Below are positions 1 through 9,591 of a stretch of 64,000 nt of DNA, piece after piece (within the stretch, counting starts at the first letter, position 1; every line of letters begins with the position of its first letter). Source of the DNA: Bradyrhizobium cytisi (GTDB taxonomy: Bacteria; Pseudomonadota; Alphaproteobacteria; Rhizobiales; Xanthobacteraceae); NCBI RefSeq assembly GCF_008123515.1, contig NZ_VSSR01000013.1, positions 1-64,000 of the forward strand. Reading direction: 5' to 3'. The notes under the pieces were generated by a model, which saw only the letters and a program-made list of their open reading frames with translations, searched no databases and was not told the origin of the DNA. Made by a program: the position numbers and the translations under genes.

Positions 1-141
1 GTTCTCGGACAGACACTAAGGTGATCGCGGTCGCAAGCCTCGTCGCTTTCTTCCAGGTTCTCGGCGAGGTCTGTACACGGGCGTCAAGCAGTTTGGTCAC
101 TGGCCGCGGGGAGGGGTGGGGATACTCCTTGTTCCTCTGCG

Positions 142-186
142 GCATGATCCGGAAAAGTGCGTAGCGGTATTCCGGCAAGATCATGC
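142..186. repeat. Palindromic intergenic repeat
   Basis: Imperfect inverted repeat with outer arms GCATGATC and GATCATGC and inner parts TCCGGAAAA / TTCCGG, followed by the usual CAAACAACAACCTAAAG tail. I recall this as a multi-copy intergenic palindrome of Bradyrhizobium and related Rhizobiales. It lies upstream of the rhomboid gene. Its role is unknown; it could be a transcript-end or mRNA-stability hairpin. Confidence 0.6.
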
Positions 187-243
187 CCAAACAACAACCT
201 AAAGTGCGGTGACGCGCTTTAGGGGCCGGCAAGATCGACACGG

Positions 244-1164
244 ATGGGGAGGGCTTTCCCAGGGCTCTCCCTTTTCCTTTTGTGCACTTGCGCAAGCCCG
301 GTAAAGGCGACTATCTCCAAGCCTGTTGCTTCGATCGCGCCTGAAAGCGAAACCGCCTTGGATTCCCCGTCACCACCGTCAGACCAACCGGTCGTCGTCG
401 AAGAGGCCCCGCGCGAGCCGATCCTGACGCTGCCACTGGCGCTGACGGCCTATGTCGTCCTGCTGGCGGCTATCCATCTGCGGGTGCTGTTGCCGCCGGA
501 GCTGGAGAACTGGACCATCGACGTCTTCGGCTTCATCCCGAAGCGCTACGATTCCTCGCTGGTCAATTTGCAATTCGAGGGCGGCGCGGGTGCCAAGGTC
601 TGGACCTTCTTCACCTATTCGCTGCTGCACGCCAATCTCACCCATCTCGCCTTCAACGTGCTGTGGCTGCTGCCGTTCGGCAGCGCGCTGGCGCGGCGCT
701 TCGGCGCGGTGCGCTTCTTTGTGTTCCTGGCGGTGACGGCCGCCGCCGGTGCGCTCGCCCATCTCGTCACCCATGAGCACGCGGTGGTGCCGATGATCGG
801 CGCCTCGGCCTCGGTGTCGGGCGCGATGGCGGCCGCGATCCGGTTCGCCTTCGTGCGGGGCAGCTTCCTGTCGTTCAGCCGTTCGGATGCCGATAGCGCC
901 GCAAAGGTTCCGGCGCTGCCGTTGTTGCAGGCCCTGCGGGACCGGCGCATCGTCGGCTTCCTGGGCGTGTGGTTCGCCCTCAACATCGTCTTCGGCGTCG
1001 GCGCCATTGGCGTCGAAAGCGACAGCGCGGGCGTCGCCTGGGAGGCGCATATCGGCGGCTTCCTCGCGGGGCTGTTGCTGTTCGCGCTGTTCGATCCCGT
1101 GCCGCGCGTGCGAAAAGATGATGCTGCGGATGCGTCGTCACAGGACATTTCAAGCGGTATTTGA
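244..1164 (+). CDS. Rhomboid-family intramembrane serine protease
   Basis: Integral membrane serine protease that would cleave transmembrane segments of membrane substrates. The 306-aa protein has a first membrane helix near residues 61-80, the rhomboid H-x4-H-x3-N pattern in SLLHANLTHLAFNVLW (126-141), the catalytic serine motif GASAS (186-190, Ser188) and the catalytic His269 in WEAHIGGFLAG of the last helix. Thus the Ser-His dyad is intact. The N-terminal 55 residues are Ser/Pro-rich and could be an over-extended start, but no other good in-frame start is obvious. It stands alone, with a palindromic repeat upstream and the CBS protein 190 bp downstream. The substrate cannot be read from the sequence. 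Confidence 0.88.
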   Translation: MGRAFPGLSLFLLCTCASPVKATISKPVASIAPESETALDSPSPPSDQPVVVEEAPREPILTLPLALTAYVVLLAAIHLRVLLPPELENWTIDVFGFIPKRYDSSLVNLQFEGGAGAKVWTFFTYSLLHANLTHLAFNVLWLLPFGSALARRFGAVRFFVFLAVTAAAGALAHLVTHEHAVVPMIGASASVSGAMAAAIRFAFVRGSFLSFSRSDADSAAKVPALPLLQALRDRRIVGFLGVWFALNIVFGVGAIGVESDSAGVAWEAHIGGFLAGLLLFALFDPVPRVRKDDAADASSQDISSGI

Positions 1165-1352
1165 AGCGGCGCTTGCGGCGCGGCCCGAATTCATCCATCA
1201 TTCCCGGGAAGAATGTTCCGAAGCGACAAGCCCGTAGAGGCGATGCTTCGCGAAGCGCCTGAACGTGAAGCCGGCGCTGAAACTGTTAGTCGAAGACTCA
1301 CGAACAAGTCCGGACCGCACCAAGCGGACGGATCCGATTCAGGGAGGCGACA

Positions 1353-1781
1353 ATGACGGTACGTACTATTCTCAATACCAAGGGCCACCAGATCGTGAGC
1401 GTCGAGCCCGACGCAAAACTGGCTGCCGCGGTCAAGCTGCTCGCCGAGAAAAAGATCGGTGCGGTGCTGGTGATGAACCAGAGTCGGCTCGAGGGCATCC
1501 TGTCGGAGCGCGACATCGTGCGCGTGCTCGGTGAGCGCGGTGCGGGCGTGCTGGAAGAGCCGGTGAGCCAGGTCATGACCCGCAAGGTCGTCGCGTGCAA
1601 GGAGACCGACACGGTCGCCGAGCTCATGGAGATGATGACCACCGGCAAGTTCCGCCACCTCCCGGTGCTGGACAACAACAAGGTGGTCGGGCTGATCTCG
1701 ATCGGCGACATCGTCAAGCGCCGGGTCGAGGAATACGAGTCCGAGCAGGAAGCCCTGCGCGACTACATCAAGACGGCCTGA
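1353..1781 (+). CDS. CBS-domain pair protein
   Basis: Small cytosolic protein made almost entirely of two CBS domains (residues about 5-60 and 71-130). Such stand-alone pairs bind adenosyl nucleotides (AMP, ATP, NADH or SAM) and usually report energy status to a partner protein. Each repeat ends with the typical G-I/L-S-x-x-D-I-V pattern (GILSERDIVR; GLISIGDIVKRR). Translation starts after a strong AGGGAGG site, which fixes the ATG. At 142 aa it has the normal length for the short alphaproteobacterial family. It is probably monocistronic, since the neighbour downstream is convergent. The ligand and partner cannot be deduced here. Confidence 0.9.
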   Translation: MTVRTILNTKGHQIVSVEPDAKLAAAVKLLAEKKIGAVLVMNQSRLEGILSERDIVRVLGERGAGVLEEPVSQVMTRKVVACKETDTVAELMEMMTTGKFRHLPVLDNNKVVGLISIGDIVKRRVEEYESEQEALRDYIKTA

Positions 1782-1800
1782 GCCGCCTTACTCGCCGGGC

Positions 1801-2829
1801 TTACTCCGCCGCCTTGGGCGCGGTACCTTCGGGCGCCGGCGCCAGCACGTCGATCGTCTCCTGGATCGACTCCAGCGCGCGTTCGGCGGCGCGGGTGCCG
1901 TGCGCGATCAGCTCCTCGGCACGATGGAAATCGAACCAGCCGTACTGGCCGACCCGAGGCGTGATCAGCAGGTCCGGCGGATCGCCGGCGAGCCGCGCGC
2001 GGGTGATGCGGTCCTGCATGATGTTGAAGGCATCCACCATCACCGAGGAGATGCCGGGACGACCGGCACTGCCGAAAAACTCGCGCTTGACGGTTCTCTC
2101 CGGCGAGAAGATGCGCGGAAAGCGCCGCTTGGCCGGAATTTCCTCAGTGACTGGAGCAACCGGCGCGGGCATCGCGCCGTGCTGATAGATCGTCGTCGAA
2201 TGCGTGAAGATGTCGGTGGACAGATTGACCGCGATGACGATTTCGGCACCGAGCGCCCGTGCAGCCGAAACCGGCACCGGATTCACCAGCGCGCCGTCGA
2301 CCAGCCAGCGGTCGCCGATCATCACGGGCGAGAAGATGCCGGGCAGCGCATAGGACGCGCGCATCGCCTCGACCAGGCGCCCGCGCGTCAGCCAGATCTC
2401 GTGGCCGGTGCGGACCTCGGTCGCGACCGAGGCATACTTCATCGGGAGGTCCTCGATCATGGTCTGGCCGACCGCGTCCGCCAGCCGGCTTGCGAGCTTC
2501 TGGCCGCCGATCAGGCCCGAGCCGTCGAGGCGGATGTCGAGATAGCCGAGAATGTTGCGCACGCCCTGCAGGCTGCGCGCCCAGTCTTCCAAAGCGTCGA
2601 GCCGGCCGGCCGCGTAAGCGCCGCCGACCGCGGCGCCGATCGAGGTGCCGACCACGACATCGGGCACGATGCCGTTGGCCAGCAGCGTCCTTATGATACC
2701 GATATGGGCAAAGCCGCGCGCCGCGCCGCCTCCGAGTGCGAGGCCGATGACCGGCTTGCGAATGCTGCCGAGGCCGACCTTCTCGCCATTTGCTCCGTTC
2801 ACGCTCCGACCTCTCAAGATGTCCAGCAC
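1801..2829 (-). CDS. Patatin-like phospholipase (RssA/NTE type)
   Basis: Serine-aspartate lipid acyl hydrolase. All patatin hallmarks are present: the oxyanion-hole loop GGGAARG (about residues 33-39), the nucleophile elbow GTSIG (Ser63) and the catalytic Asp in the DGA motif of WLVDGALVNP (Asp178). At 342 aa it matches the bacterial RssA/YchK-type family, which acts on phospholipids or lysophospholipids in the cytoplasm or at the inner membrane. I chose the GTG start because AGGAGAG lies six bases before it; an upstream GTG would add ten residues. The C-terminal tail is Ala/Pro-rich. It converges with the CBS gene, with 19 bp between the stops. Confidence 0.87.
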   Translation of the reverse strand: MLDILRGRSVNGANGEKVGLGSIRKPVIGLALGGGAARGFAHIGIIRTLLANGIVPDVVVGTSIGAAVGGAYAAGRLDALEDWARSLQGVRNILGYLDIRLDGSGLIGGQKLASRLADAVGQTMIEDLPMKYASVATEVRTGHEIWLTRGRLVEAMRASYALPGIFSPVMIGDRWLVDGALVNPVPVSAARALGAEIVIAVNLSTDIFTHSTTIYQHGAMPAPVAPVTEEIPAKRRFPRIFSPERTVKREFFGSAGRPGISSVMVDAFNIMQDRITRARLAGDPPDLLITPRVGQYGWFDFHRAEELIAHGTRAAERALESIQETIDVLAPAPEGTAPKAAE

Positions 2830-3063
2830 CGAAACTCTCCTATTCCGGGCCGTCCTCACTCCAGAGTAGGCGCCGCGCTTCCGCTCCGCCAGAAAGAGGG
2901 CAAAGCTTGGTTTATAGCGTTAGGGACGCTGGGGGCAGGAGTGTGGCGGAGGCCGATTGCCATTGATCTAATCACGCAGGCGTCAGCCAGGTTCCAAAGA
3001 ACCTGTATTTCATGGGATTTCAGAGGCTTGAATTTGCCGCGTTTTCGGTGAAAAGCAGGAGAC

Positions 3064-4137
3064 ATGACTCTCGGGGGTGACGGCATCATCGGATGGCGGC
3101 GCGGCGGCAGGCTGCTGCCGGCGCTTCTTCTTGCTGCGTGCCTCGGTTTCCTCGGGCAGAATGCCGCGCAGGCCCAGCTTTTCTCGGACCGGCCGCCGCC
3201 GGTGCCCCCGGCTTCGGTGCCCGATCCCGGCGGCGCCGTCAGCCTGGCGCCGCCCTCCGGTCTAGGCGCCGGCCCCCCGAGCCTGCCGCCGACCCTGACG
3301 CAGCCGAATACGCCGAGCATGCCGCCGCCCGCGGTGACGACCGTGCCGCCGGCAGCCCCGCTCAATGCGGCCGCGCCCGGGCAGGCTGTGCTGTCGCTGA
3401 GTGCCAAATACGGCAAGGACACGCCAGCGATCACCAGTGGCCTGGTGTGGCGGGTGTTTGCCGACCGGCCCGACGAGAACGGCACTTTCAAGCTGATCCG
3501 CGAGGATCGCAACCCGACGCCCAACATCGTGCTGCCGCCGGGCAATTACGTCGTGCACGTCGCCTTCGGCCTCGTCAGCGCGGTGCGTACGGTCAGCCTG
3601 AAGGCCGAGACCGATCGCGAATCCTTCGTGCTGCCAGCCGGCGGCCTCCGCATCGAGGGTCGCGTCGGCACCAGCCGGATTCCGCTGAACCAGATCTCGT
3701 TCGCGATCTACAAGGGCAGCCAGTTCGAATCCGGCGAGCGCGCCTCGCTGGTGCCGAACGTCGCCGCCGGCGACGTCGTGCTGCTGCCGGAAGGCACCTA
3801 CTACATCATCTCCAATTACGGCGACGCCAACTCGGTGGTGCGCTCGGACATCCGCGTCCAGGCCGGCAAGCTCACCGACGTTACCATCACCCACCGCGCC
3901 GCCGTGATCACGCTCAAGCTCGTCAGCGACAAGGGCGGCGAGGCGCTCGCCAATACCGCCTGGTCGGTGCTGACGCCCGGCGGCGACGTCATCAAGGAAT
4001 CGATCGGCGCCTTCCCCCGCGTCGTGCTCTCCGAAGGCGAATACCGCGCCATCGCCAAGAACGAAGGCAAGGTCTACGAGCGCGGTTTTAACGTCGTGAA
4101 CGGCGTCGACGGCGAAGTCGAAGTCGTCGCGCGCTGA
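3064..4137 (+). CDS. Secreted Pro-rich protein, unknown
   Basis: Not assigned to a named function. The 357-aa product has an N-terminal signal peptide (residues 1 to about 38, cleavage after AQA), a Pro-rich linker (40-105) and three or four similar beta-sandwich-like segments of about 70 residues. Each carries a pattern like LPPGNYVVHV, LPEGTYYIIS or LSEGEYRAIA. That G-x-Y pattern is typical of carboxypeptidase-regulatory-like or peptidoglycan-associated beta domains, so a periplasmic or surface role is likely. The start is supported by AGGAG five bases upstream of the ATG. It is conserved-looking in this group, but I infer nothing about an enzymatic role. Confidence 0.75.
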   Translation: MTLGGDGIIGWRRGGRLLPALLLAACLGFLGQNAAQAQLFSDRPPPVPPASVPDPGGAVSLAPPSGLGAGPPSLPPTLTQPNTPSMPPPAVTTVPPAAPLNAAAPGQAVLSLSAKYGKDTPAITSGLVWRVFADRPDENGTFKLIREDRNPTPNIVLPPGNYVVHVAFGLVSAVRTVSLKAETDRESFVLPAGGLRIEGRVGTSRIPLNQISFAIYKGSQFESGERASLVPNVAAGDVVLLPEGTYYIISNYGDANSVVRSDIRVQAGKLTDVTITHRAAVITLKLVSDKGGEALANTAWSVLTPGGDVIKESIGAFPRVVLSEGEYRAIAKNEGKVYERGFNVVNGVDGEVEVVAR

Positions 4138-4417
4138 TCTTTCGCCTCGCCCCGCTTAGCGATTTTCCGCAACATCGTACCGCGCTTCTCATCGAGCGCA
4201 CGCAAAGCCAATCAGGCGCTGGTCGCCCGGTGAGCGTCCGCTTACCGGGCATTTCCGTCCTGTGTATCGCTGCAAGCGTACCCAAGCTCCGCCGCGGAGG
4301 GTTAAGAAAACACCGGCGGCATCGGGTTATTCCGGGCTCGGTGCGACTTCGTCATAACGGTGCAAGATACGTATTTCCGATAATCAATTTCATTCGCTTT
4401 CCATCCTGCTGGGTTAT

Positions 4418-4696
4418 ATGTCGGCTATCCGTCAAAAGGGGGAGGCCGGGGCAGGCTTGTATGCCAGCACCGGCAAGGAGCAGGGGACCAAGCGCGTCGG
4501 CATGTTCGAAGTGATCCTCACCAGGCGCAAGCGGTTCGGTTGGCGGTGGCAGGTCTGCGACCAGTCCGGCAAGATATTCGCCGACGGCTTCGAGCGCACG
4601 CGGCCGTCCGCCAAATATTATGGCGAGCGCGCGCTGTTCTTCCTGTTGTCGCAGGCTTATTTGCATAACCGTTCTGCGGCTGCGAGCGAGGATTAG
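4418..4696 (+). CDS. Small conserved hypothetical protein
   Basis: A 92-aa protein without signal peptide or membrane segment. The centre (residues 29-60) is basic and aromatic (FEVILTRRKRFGWRWQVCD), followed by a Tyr/Ala-rich helix. It resembles short hypothetical proteins frequently annotated in Bradyrhizobium (recall), but no function is known to me. The ATG follows a weak ribosome site. Over 1 kb of repeat-rich intergenic DNA follows it. Confidence 0.55.
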   Translation: MSAIRQKGEAGAGLYASTGKEQGTKRVGMFEVILTRRKRFGWRWQVCDQSGKIFADGFERTRPSAKYYGERALFFLLSQAYLHNRSAAASED

Positions 4697-4842
4697 CGGC
4701 GCTCGGCAGGCGTTTGGCGCGGCTGCGCGCATCGCCGGATCCGGTGATCGAGCGATTGGCAGGGTAGTCCGCCGACAATCCCTTGCGTTGCCCGACGGGC
4801 AAAACACCCAAACCCTCGGTCAATCCGCACGGTCAAAAATAT

Positions 4843-5292
4843 TCCACTTTACCGAAATTCGGAAACGGCGTATGTGTCGCGCAATCCGGCCCAAGGAAGA
4901 GGGGCGTATCGCGATCGTCACGAACGCGGGCCGGATGGCGGTGGACGTGGGTCACGTCGGCGCGAAGGGTTTTGCAGGGCGGGCAACCGTGAGCAAAACC
5001 ATCGCGCACACGACCGGTGTGATCCGCGTACGGCAAAATCGTGTGGTCCTGGCGCCCGGAGCCTGTGCGCCAAGGCTTGCGGTGATGCGTTGTGTCCAAC
5101 CGGACATGCGTATCGATCATCCGCAAGGCGACGGGGGCAATAGTGCATCGCTCCCCGGGGAGAGCACGACATAAGCCGTAAAGCCACTGCGCAGGGAAGG
5201 CCGGATGTCCTGGCTTCACCTGTATGCCGCTGTGCAGATTTTTATAGCGCAATCTTCGCACAGTGGACCGTGGGTGCCAGCCGGCACCCGGT
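4843..5292 (-). repeat. Dispersed ~0.45-kb Bradyrhizobium-type repeat
   Basis: Read on the minus strand, this block starts with GGTGCCGGCTGGCACCCACG, passes through CTTTACGGCTTATGTCGTGC and CCCGTCGCCTTGCGGATG, and ends near CGGTAAAGTGGAATATTTTT. I recall this series as a highly repeated intergenic element in Bradyrhizobium genomes, often miscalled as overlapping ORFs. No coding pattern is convincing in any frame. It fills most of the gene-free stretch between 4,697 and 5,811. Confidence 0.55.
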
Positions 5293-5393
5293 CTTCCCTG
5301 CGCCCTCTTTCAATTGAGGGCAAGGCGACGAAGCAAAGCTCGGGCGAATTGAACCGCGAGGCTGCGAAGGTGTGTCTAACGTCGAGCAAAGGT

Positions 5394-5532
5394 CTCGTGC
5401 CTCGGACGCTGCGCAGCGCTCCTTCAGCGGTGCGCTGCAGAGCCGGGGCCCATGCATCAGCGAGTACGCGGCCTGCTGGGTCCCGGCTCTGCGCAGCAGC
5501 GTAAGAACGCTGCAGCGCGTCCGGGACACGAG
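5394..5532. repeat. Large imperfect inverted repeat
   Basis: A sequence beginning CTCGTGCCTCGGACGCTGCG returns in inverted form ending GCGTCCGGGACACGAG, with inner arms AGCCGGGGCCC / GGGTCCCGGCT around a 26-nt loop. It could form a long cruciform or RNA hairpin. Together with the neighbouring elements it makes up a gene-free repeat cluster. The pattern is typical of intergenic mosaic repeats of Bradyrhizobium (recall). Confidence 0.5.
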
Positions 5533-5560
5533 AGACGTGGATGCCGCTACTCCACCCTCC

Positions 5561-5640
5561 GTCATTGCGAGCGCAGCGAAGCAATCCAGAGTCTTGCCGC
5601 AGATACATTTCTGGATTGCTTCGCTGCGCTCGCAATGACG
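5561..5640. repeat. 80-bp palindromic element, copy 1
   Basis: Perfect outer arms: GTCATTGCGAGCGCAGCGAA at the left and TTCGCTGCGCTCGCAATGAC at the right, with inner arms AATCCAGA / TCTGGATT and a short unique loop. A second copy with the same arms lies at 24,706-24,785 after another gene. Both are intergenic and 80 bp long, so this is a mobile palindromic repeat of REP/MITE-like type. Confidence 0.8.
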
Positions 5641-5811
5641 ACGTAGCGACACATCGCGTTTTAAATGACCGTCATAGTCTCTAACCCACGCTAACCATCG
5701 CCCGACTTAAAACAGTCATAATCGCCGAATGGAACCCGCATCCGCGCGCTTTTTACAAGCCATTAAGCGGGGTTGCATTGGATGCGGCGTGAAAGTGCGT
5801 TGGGGACTGCA

Positions 5812-8274
5812 ATGAGTGCCGCGAAGAAGATGCCGGGCAAAGCGACAACCGAAATGTTCGATGACATCCCGGTGCTTCAGCGCAAATGGCGTGCCGCGTT
5901 GAAGCCGGGCGACCGGCTGCCGCGCTATGAGGACGTGATGCTGGGCAGCCTCGGACGGCTCGCCGACCACATCGCACTGCTCAAGGGCGACGATGTGCTC
6001 GAGCTGTCGCGCAGCGGTCGTTACGTGCAGAAATGGCTCGGCGAGGAGCGCTGGGACATTCCGCTCGCTGAGCTGTCGCCGGATTGCGCCACCGCGCTGT
6101 CGGAGGCGGTGGCAAGCGCGCTCAGGAACGGACAGCCGCACCAGGCCAGCGCCCATTGCGTGCGCGACGGCATGGTCCGGACCTACGATGTGCTGGCATT
6201 GCCGACGGCCTCGCGCTGGGGCGCGACGCTGGTCGGCGCCTATGTCAACGAACGCGGCGCGCAATACAATCTGCTCGACGCGATCTTCTCGTCGACCGAT
6301 GATGCGGTGGTGTCGCTGGCGACCCTGCGCGACGCCGACGGCGCGCCGTTCGATCTGCAGGTCGTACACCACAACAAGAGCGCCGGGCTGCTGCTGAAGG
6401 TCGCAAGCGGAAGTCTGCTGTGGCGGCGGATCGGTGAGGGCAGCACGCTGCTGGCCTCGGCGGAGATCATGACGTTTCTGCTCAAGGCCGTCTCCGGCGG
6501 CCGCGGCGAGCAGCTCGAGATCGAGCACGAGGGCCGTTATCTCCGGCTCAGCGCCACCGCCTTCGCCGACGTGGTCTCGCTGACGATCTCGGATGTCACT
6601 GCGCTGAAGCGCCGCGACGCCTCGTTCCGGCTTCTGTTCGACAACAACCCGATGCCGATGTGGGTGTTCGACGCCGACACCAAGCAGTTCCTTGGCGTCA
6701 ACGACGCCGCGGTCCAGCATTACGGCTACAGCCGCGCCGCGTTCCTGCGCATGAAGCTGCACGAGATCTGGCCCGAGGACGAATGGGACAGCCACGCCGA
6801 GGCGCTCGAGCGCATCGGCGACACCTATCATTCCTCGCGCAACTGGCGGCATCTGCGCGCCGATGGCAGCGAGATCGAGGTGCTGACCTTCGGCCGCCGC
6901 GTCGCCTTCGACGATCGCGACGGCTATCTGGTCGCGGTCGTCGACATCACCGAACGGCGCAAGGCCGAGGCGCGGATCGCGCACATGGCCCATCATGACG
7001 GGCTCACCGATCTCCCGAACCGCGAATATTTTCAGGAGCGCCTGAAGCAGGCGCTCGACCAGGCCGTCGGCAAGCGCGTCGGCGTGCTCTATATCGACCT
7101 CGACCTGTTCAAGAACATCAACGATTCCTTCGGGCATCCGGCGGGCGACCGCCTGCTCAAGGAGGTAGCCGAACGCCTGACCAATGCGGTCCGCGGCGCC
7201 AATCTCGCAGCAAGGCTTGGCGGTGACGAGTTCGCCGTGATCCTTGCGGCGGACGTTTCGCCGAACGAAGCCAGCGCCTGTGCGACCTTGCTGATCGACA
7301 TGCTGAAGGCGCCCTACGACATCGACGGCCAGGAGATGGTGATCGGCGCCAGCATCGGCATCGCACTGTCGCCGGGCGACGGCGTAACGTCGGAGGAGTT
7401 GATGCGCAACGCCGACATGGCGCTGTATCGGGCGAAGTCCGACGGTGGCGGCGTGCACCATTTCTTCGAGCGCGAGATGGATCTCCAGGCGCAGAAGCGC
7501 CGCGACATGGAGCTCGATCTGCGCCGCGCGTTTGCCAATGGCGAGTTCGAGCTGCACTACCAGCCGCTGGTCTCGATCGCCTCTGACCGCATCTCCGGAT
7601 TCGAGTCGCTGCTGCGCTGGCATCATCCCGATAAGGGAATGATCTCGCCGGCGGAGTTCATTCCGGTCGCGGAGGACATCGGCCTAATCACCCAGCTCGG
7701 CGAGTGGGTGCTGCGCGAGGCCTGTGCCGAAGCGATGAAGTGGCCTGTTGAGGTCAAGGTCGCGGTCAATCTGTCGCCGGCGCAATTCCGCAGCCGCAAC
7801 CTGGTTCAGGTGGTGATCTCGGCGCTGGCGCAATCCGGCCTGTCGCCGAAACGGCTCGAGCTGGAGATCACCGAGTCGATCTTCCTCGCCGAGACCGACG
7901 CCAATCTCGCCACGCTGCATCAATTGCGCGAGCTCGGTGTCAGCATCTCCATGGATGATTTCGGCACCGGCTATTCCAGCCTCAGCTATCTCCGCAGCTT
8001 CCCGTTCGACAAGATCAAGATCGACCGCTCCTTCGTGAAGGATCTGGCGCAACGTCCCGACTGCGTCGCGATCGTGCGCGCGATCTCCGGGCTTGGGCGC
8101 AGCCTCAACATCACCACGACCGCGGAGGGCGTCGAAACCAAGGATCAGCTGGACTGGTTGCGGGCCGAAGGCTGCAACGAGGTACAGGGCTTTCTGTTCA
8201 GCGCGGCGCGGCCGGCGGCTGAGATCGGAAAGCTGCTGGCTGATTTCGGCCAGCACGCATCACGGGCGGCGTAG
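5812..8274 (+). CDS. PAS-GGDEF-EAL cyclic-di-GMP signalling protein
   Basis: Combined diguanylate cyclase and phosphodiesterase for the second messenger c-di-GMP. The 820-aa protein has two N-terminal sensory regions: an unrecognised one at about 40-250 and a canonical PAS domain at about 260-385. A GGDEF domain follows with an intact GGDEF motif (470-474), then an EAL domain in which the signature reads ESLLR (from 598). Downstream EAL motifs look complete: EITES, DDFGTGYSSL and KIDRSFV. The usual inhibitory RxxD site upstream of GGDEF is not seen (RGAN instead). No transmembrane segment is visible, so it is probably cytosolic. I chose the ATG preceded by GGGGA; starts at 5,773 and 5,782 are possible. 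It overlaps the convergent next gene by 15 bp. Confidence 0.9.
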   Translation: MSAAKKMPGKATTEMFDDIPVLQRKWRAALKPGDRLPRYEDVMLGSLGRLADHIALLKGDDVLELSRSGRYVQKWLGEERWDIPLAELSPDCATALSEAVASALRNGQPHQASAHCVRDGMVRTYDVLALPTASRWGATLVGAYVNERGAQYNLLDAIFSSTDDAVVSLATLRDADGAPFDLQVVHHNKSAGLLLKVASGSLLWRRIGEGSTLLASAEIMTFLLKAVSGGRGEQLEIEHEGRYLRLSATAFADVVSLTISDVTALKRRDASFRLLFDNNPMPMWVFDADTKQFLGVNDAAVQHYGYSRAAFLRMKLHEIWPEDEWDSHAEALERIGDTYHSSRNWRHLRADGSEIEVLTFGRRVAFDDRDGYLVAVVDITERRKAEARIAHMAHHDGLTDLPNREYFQERLKQALDQAVGKRVGVLYIDLDLFKNINDSFGHPAGDRLLKEVAERLTNAVRGANLAARLGGDEFAVILAADVSPNEASACATLLIDMLKAPYDIDGQEMVIGASIGIALSPGDGVTSEELMRNADMALYRAKSDGGGVHHFFEREMDLQAQKRRDMELDLRRAFANGEFELHYQPLVSIASDRISGFESLLRWHHPDKGMISPAEFIPVAEDIGLITQLGEWVLREACAEAMKWPVEVKVAVNLSPAQFRSRNLVQVVISALAQSGLSPKRLELEITESIFLAETDANLATLHQLRELGVSISMDDFGTGYSSLSYLRSFPFDKIKIDRSFVKDLAQRPDCVAIVRAISGLGRSLNITTTAEGVETKDQLDWLRAEGCNEVQGFLFSAARPAAEIGKLLADFGQHASRAA

Positions 8275-9528
8275 CTCTTCGGGGTAGCAGTCGTAGACCA
8301 GCGCCTTGAACGCCGGCGTGATGCGGCCGCGCTCGTTCTGGGTCTGCTGCATCAGCACGTAGACCATGTCGAGCTTGGGATCGACGCCGAAATAGGTGCC
8401 GCTGCCGCTGTCCCATTTCAATTCACCGATCGATCCCGGCGGCGGCGGCTTTGCGTTGCCGGGATCGGTGCGCACAGCGAGACCATAGCCATAACCAAAG
8501 CCGTCACCAGGGAAATAGAAATAGTCGCGGCCGACGCCGGAGCCTGGGCCTATCTGGTCGGTGGTCATGTCCTTGAAGGCGGCCGGGCTGAGATAGCGCT
8601 TGCCATCGAACTCGCCGCCGTTGAGCAGCATTTGCGAGAAGCGCTGATAGTCGGTGACGGTCGAAAGCAGACCGCCGCCGCCGGATTGCCATTCCGGATG
8701 GTCGAGACGCTCGCGCTCGGCATCGAGCAGGATCTGGTCGGTCGGCAACGGCCGCGCCATGTGTTCGAGCTCGTCAGGCGTCGTCAGCACGAATTTGGTG
8801 CTGGTCATGCCGAGCGGATCGAAGATGCGCTGCTTCAGGGCGTCGTACAGGGTCTGCCTGGTGATGATTTCGATGACGCTGCCGAGCACGTCGGTGGAAT
8901 GACCGTAGCGCCACAGCGTTCCCGGCTGGCGCGCCAGCGGCAGTTTTGCGATGCGCTCGGCGAATTCCCTGTTGTTGAAGGGGCCCTCGAAGATGTTCGC
9001 CGCCTTGTAGGCGAGCTCGACCCATTTGCCGCCGATATAATCGTAGCTGATGCCCGAGGTGTGCCGCATCAGGTCCCGGATCGTCACCGGGTGGATCGGC
9101 GGCACCAGGTCGAGCGCCAGCGAGCCGTCGGGCTTGGTGACCTCGAGTCCCACCTTCGTGCCCGCGAACAGGGGGATGTATTTCGACACGGGATCGGTGA
9201 GCGCGAGCTTGCCCTCGTCGATCAGCATCATTGCAAGCACGCTGGTGATCGGCTTGGTCATGGAATGGATGGCGAAGATCGTGTCCGGCGTCATGGACAG
9301 CCGCGTCCTGACATCGCGCACGCCGAACATCTTGAAATAGACCGGCTTGCCGTGCTGCTGGATCAGGACGATCGCTCCCGGCAATCGGCCGGTGGTCACC
9401 TCGTTTTCGAAGAACGCCGTGATGCGTCGCAGCCCGTCTGTGGAGGGGGCGGGGACGCCGCTGGCGCGGCTCCGGGCCATCGTGCCGGCCAGCATCGCGG
9501 CCCCGACCAGAAATTCACGACGCTTCAT
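8260..9528 (-). CDS. Secreted serine hydrolase (beta-lactamase/PBP4 fold)
   Basis: Member of the class C beta-lactamase/esterase EstB/penicillin-binding family. The nucleophile motif S-x-x-K is seen as SMTK (Ser89, Lys92), and a tyrosine of the Y-x-N equivalent in WRYGHST. At 422 aa it has the normal length. The N-terminus MKRREFLVGAA is a good twin-arginine signal (R-R-x-F-L), suggesting folded export to the periplasm. The start is fixed by GGAGGAAG just upstream; a longer version would bury the signal. The true substrate (ester, peptide or lactam) cannot be told from sequence. Confidence 0.87.
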   Translation of the reverse strand: MKRREFLVGAAMLAGTMARSRASGVPAPSTDGLRRITAFFENEVTTGRLPGAIVLIQQHGKPVYFKMFGVRDVRTRLSMTPDTIFAIHSMTKPITSVLAMMLIDEGKLALTDPVSKYIPLFAGTKVGLEVTKPDGSLALDLVPPIHPVTIRDLMRHTSGISYDYIGGKWVELAYKAANIFEGPFNNREFAERIAKLPLARQPGTLWRYGHSTDVLGSVIEIITRQTLYDALKQRIFDPLGMTSTKFVLTTPDELEHMARPLPTDQILLDAERERLDHPEWQSGGGGLLSTVTDYQRFSQMLLNGGEFDGKRYLSPAAFKDMTTDQIGPGSGVGRDYFYFPGDGFGYGYGLAVRTDPGNAKPPPPGSIGELKWDSGSGTYFGVDPKLDMVYVLMQQTQNERGRITPAFKALVYDCYPEELRRP

Positions 9529-9591
9529 CCGGGCTTCCTCCCCCGCCGGGAACAAAGCCGCAAGACGTCCGATGCGTCAACAAGACTTCGA

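Noticed and set aside
5716..7626. 636-codon minus-strand open frame across the GGDEF-EAL gene
   Set aside because: It mirrors codon structure of the real gene on the other strand and contains no known domain.
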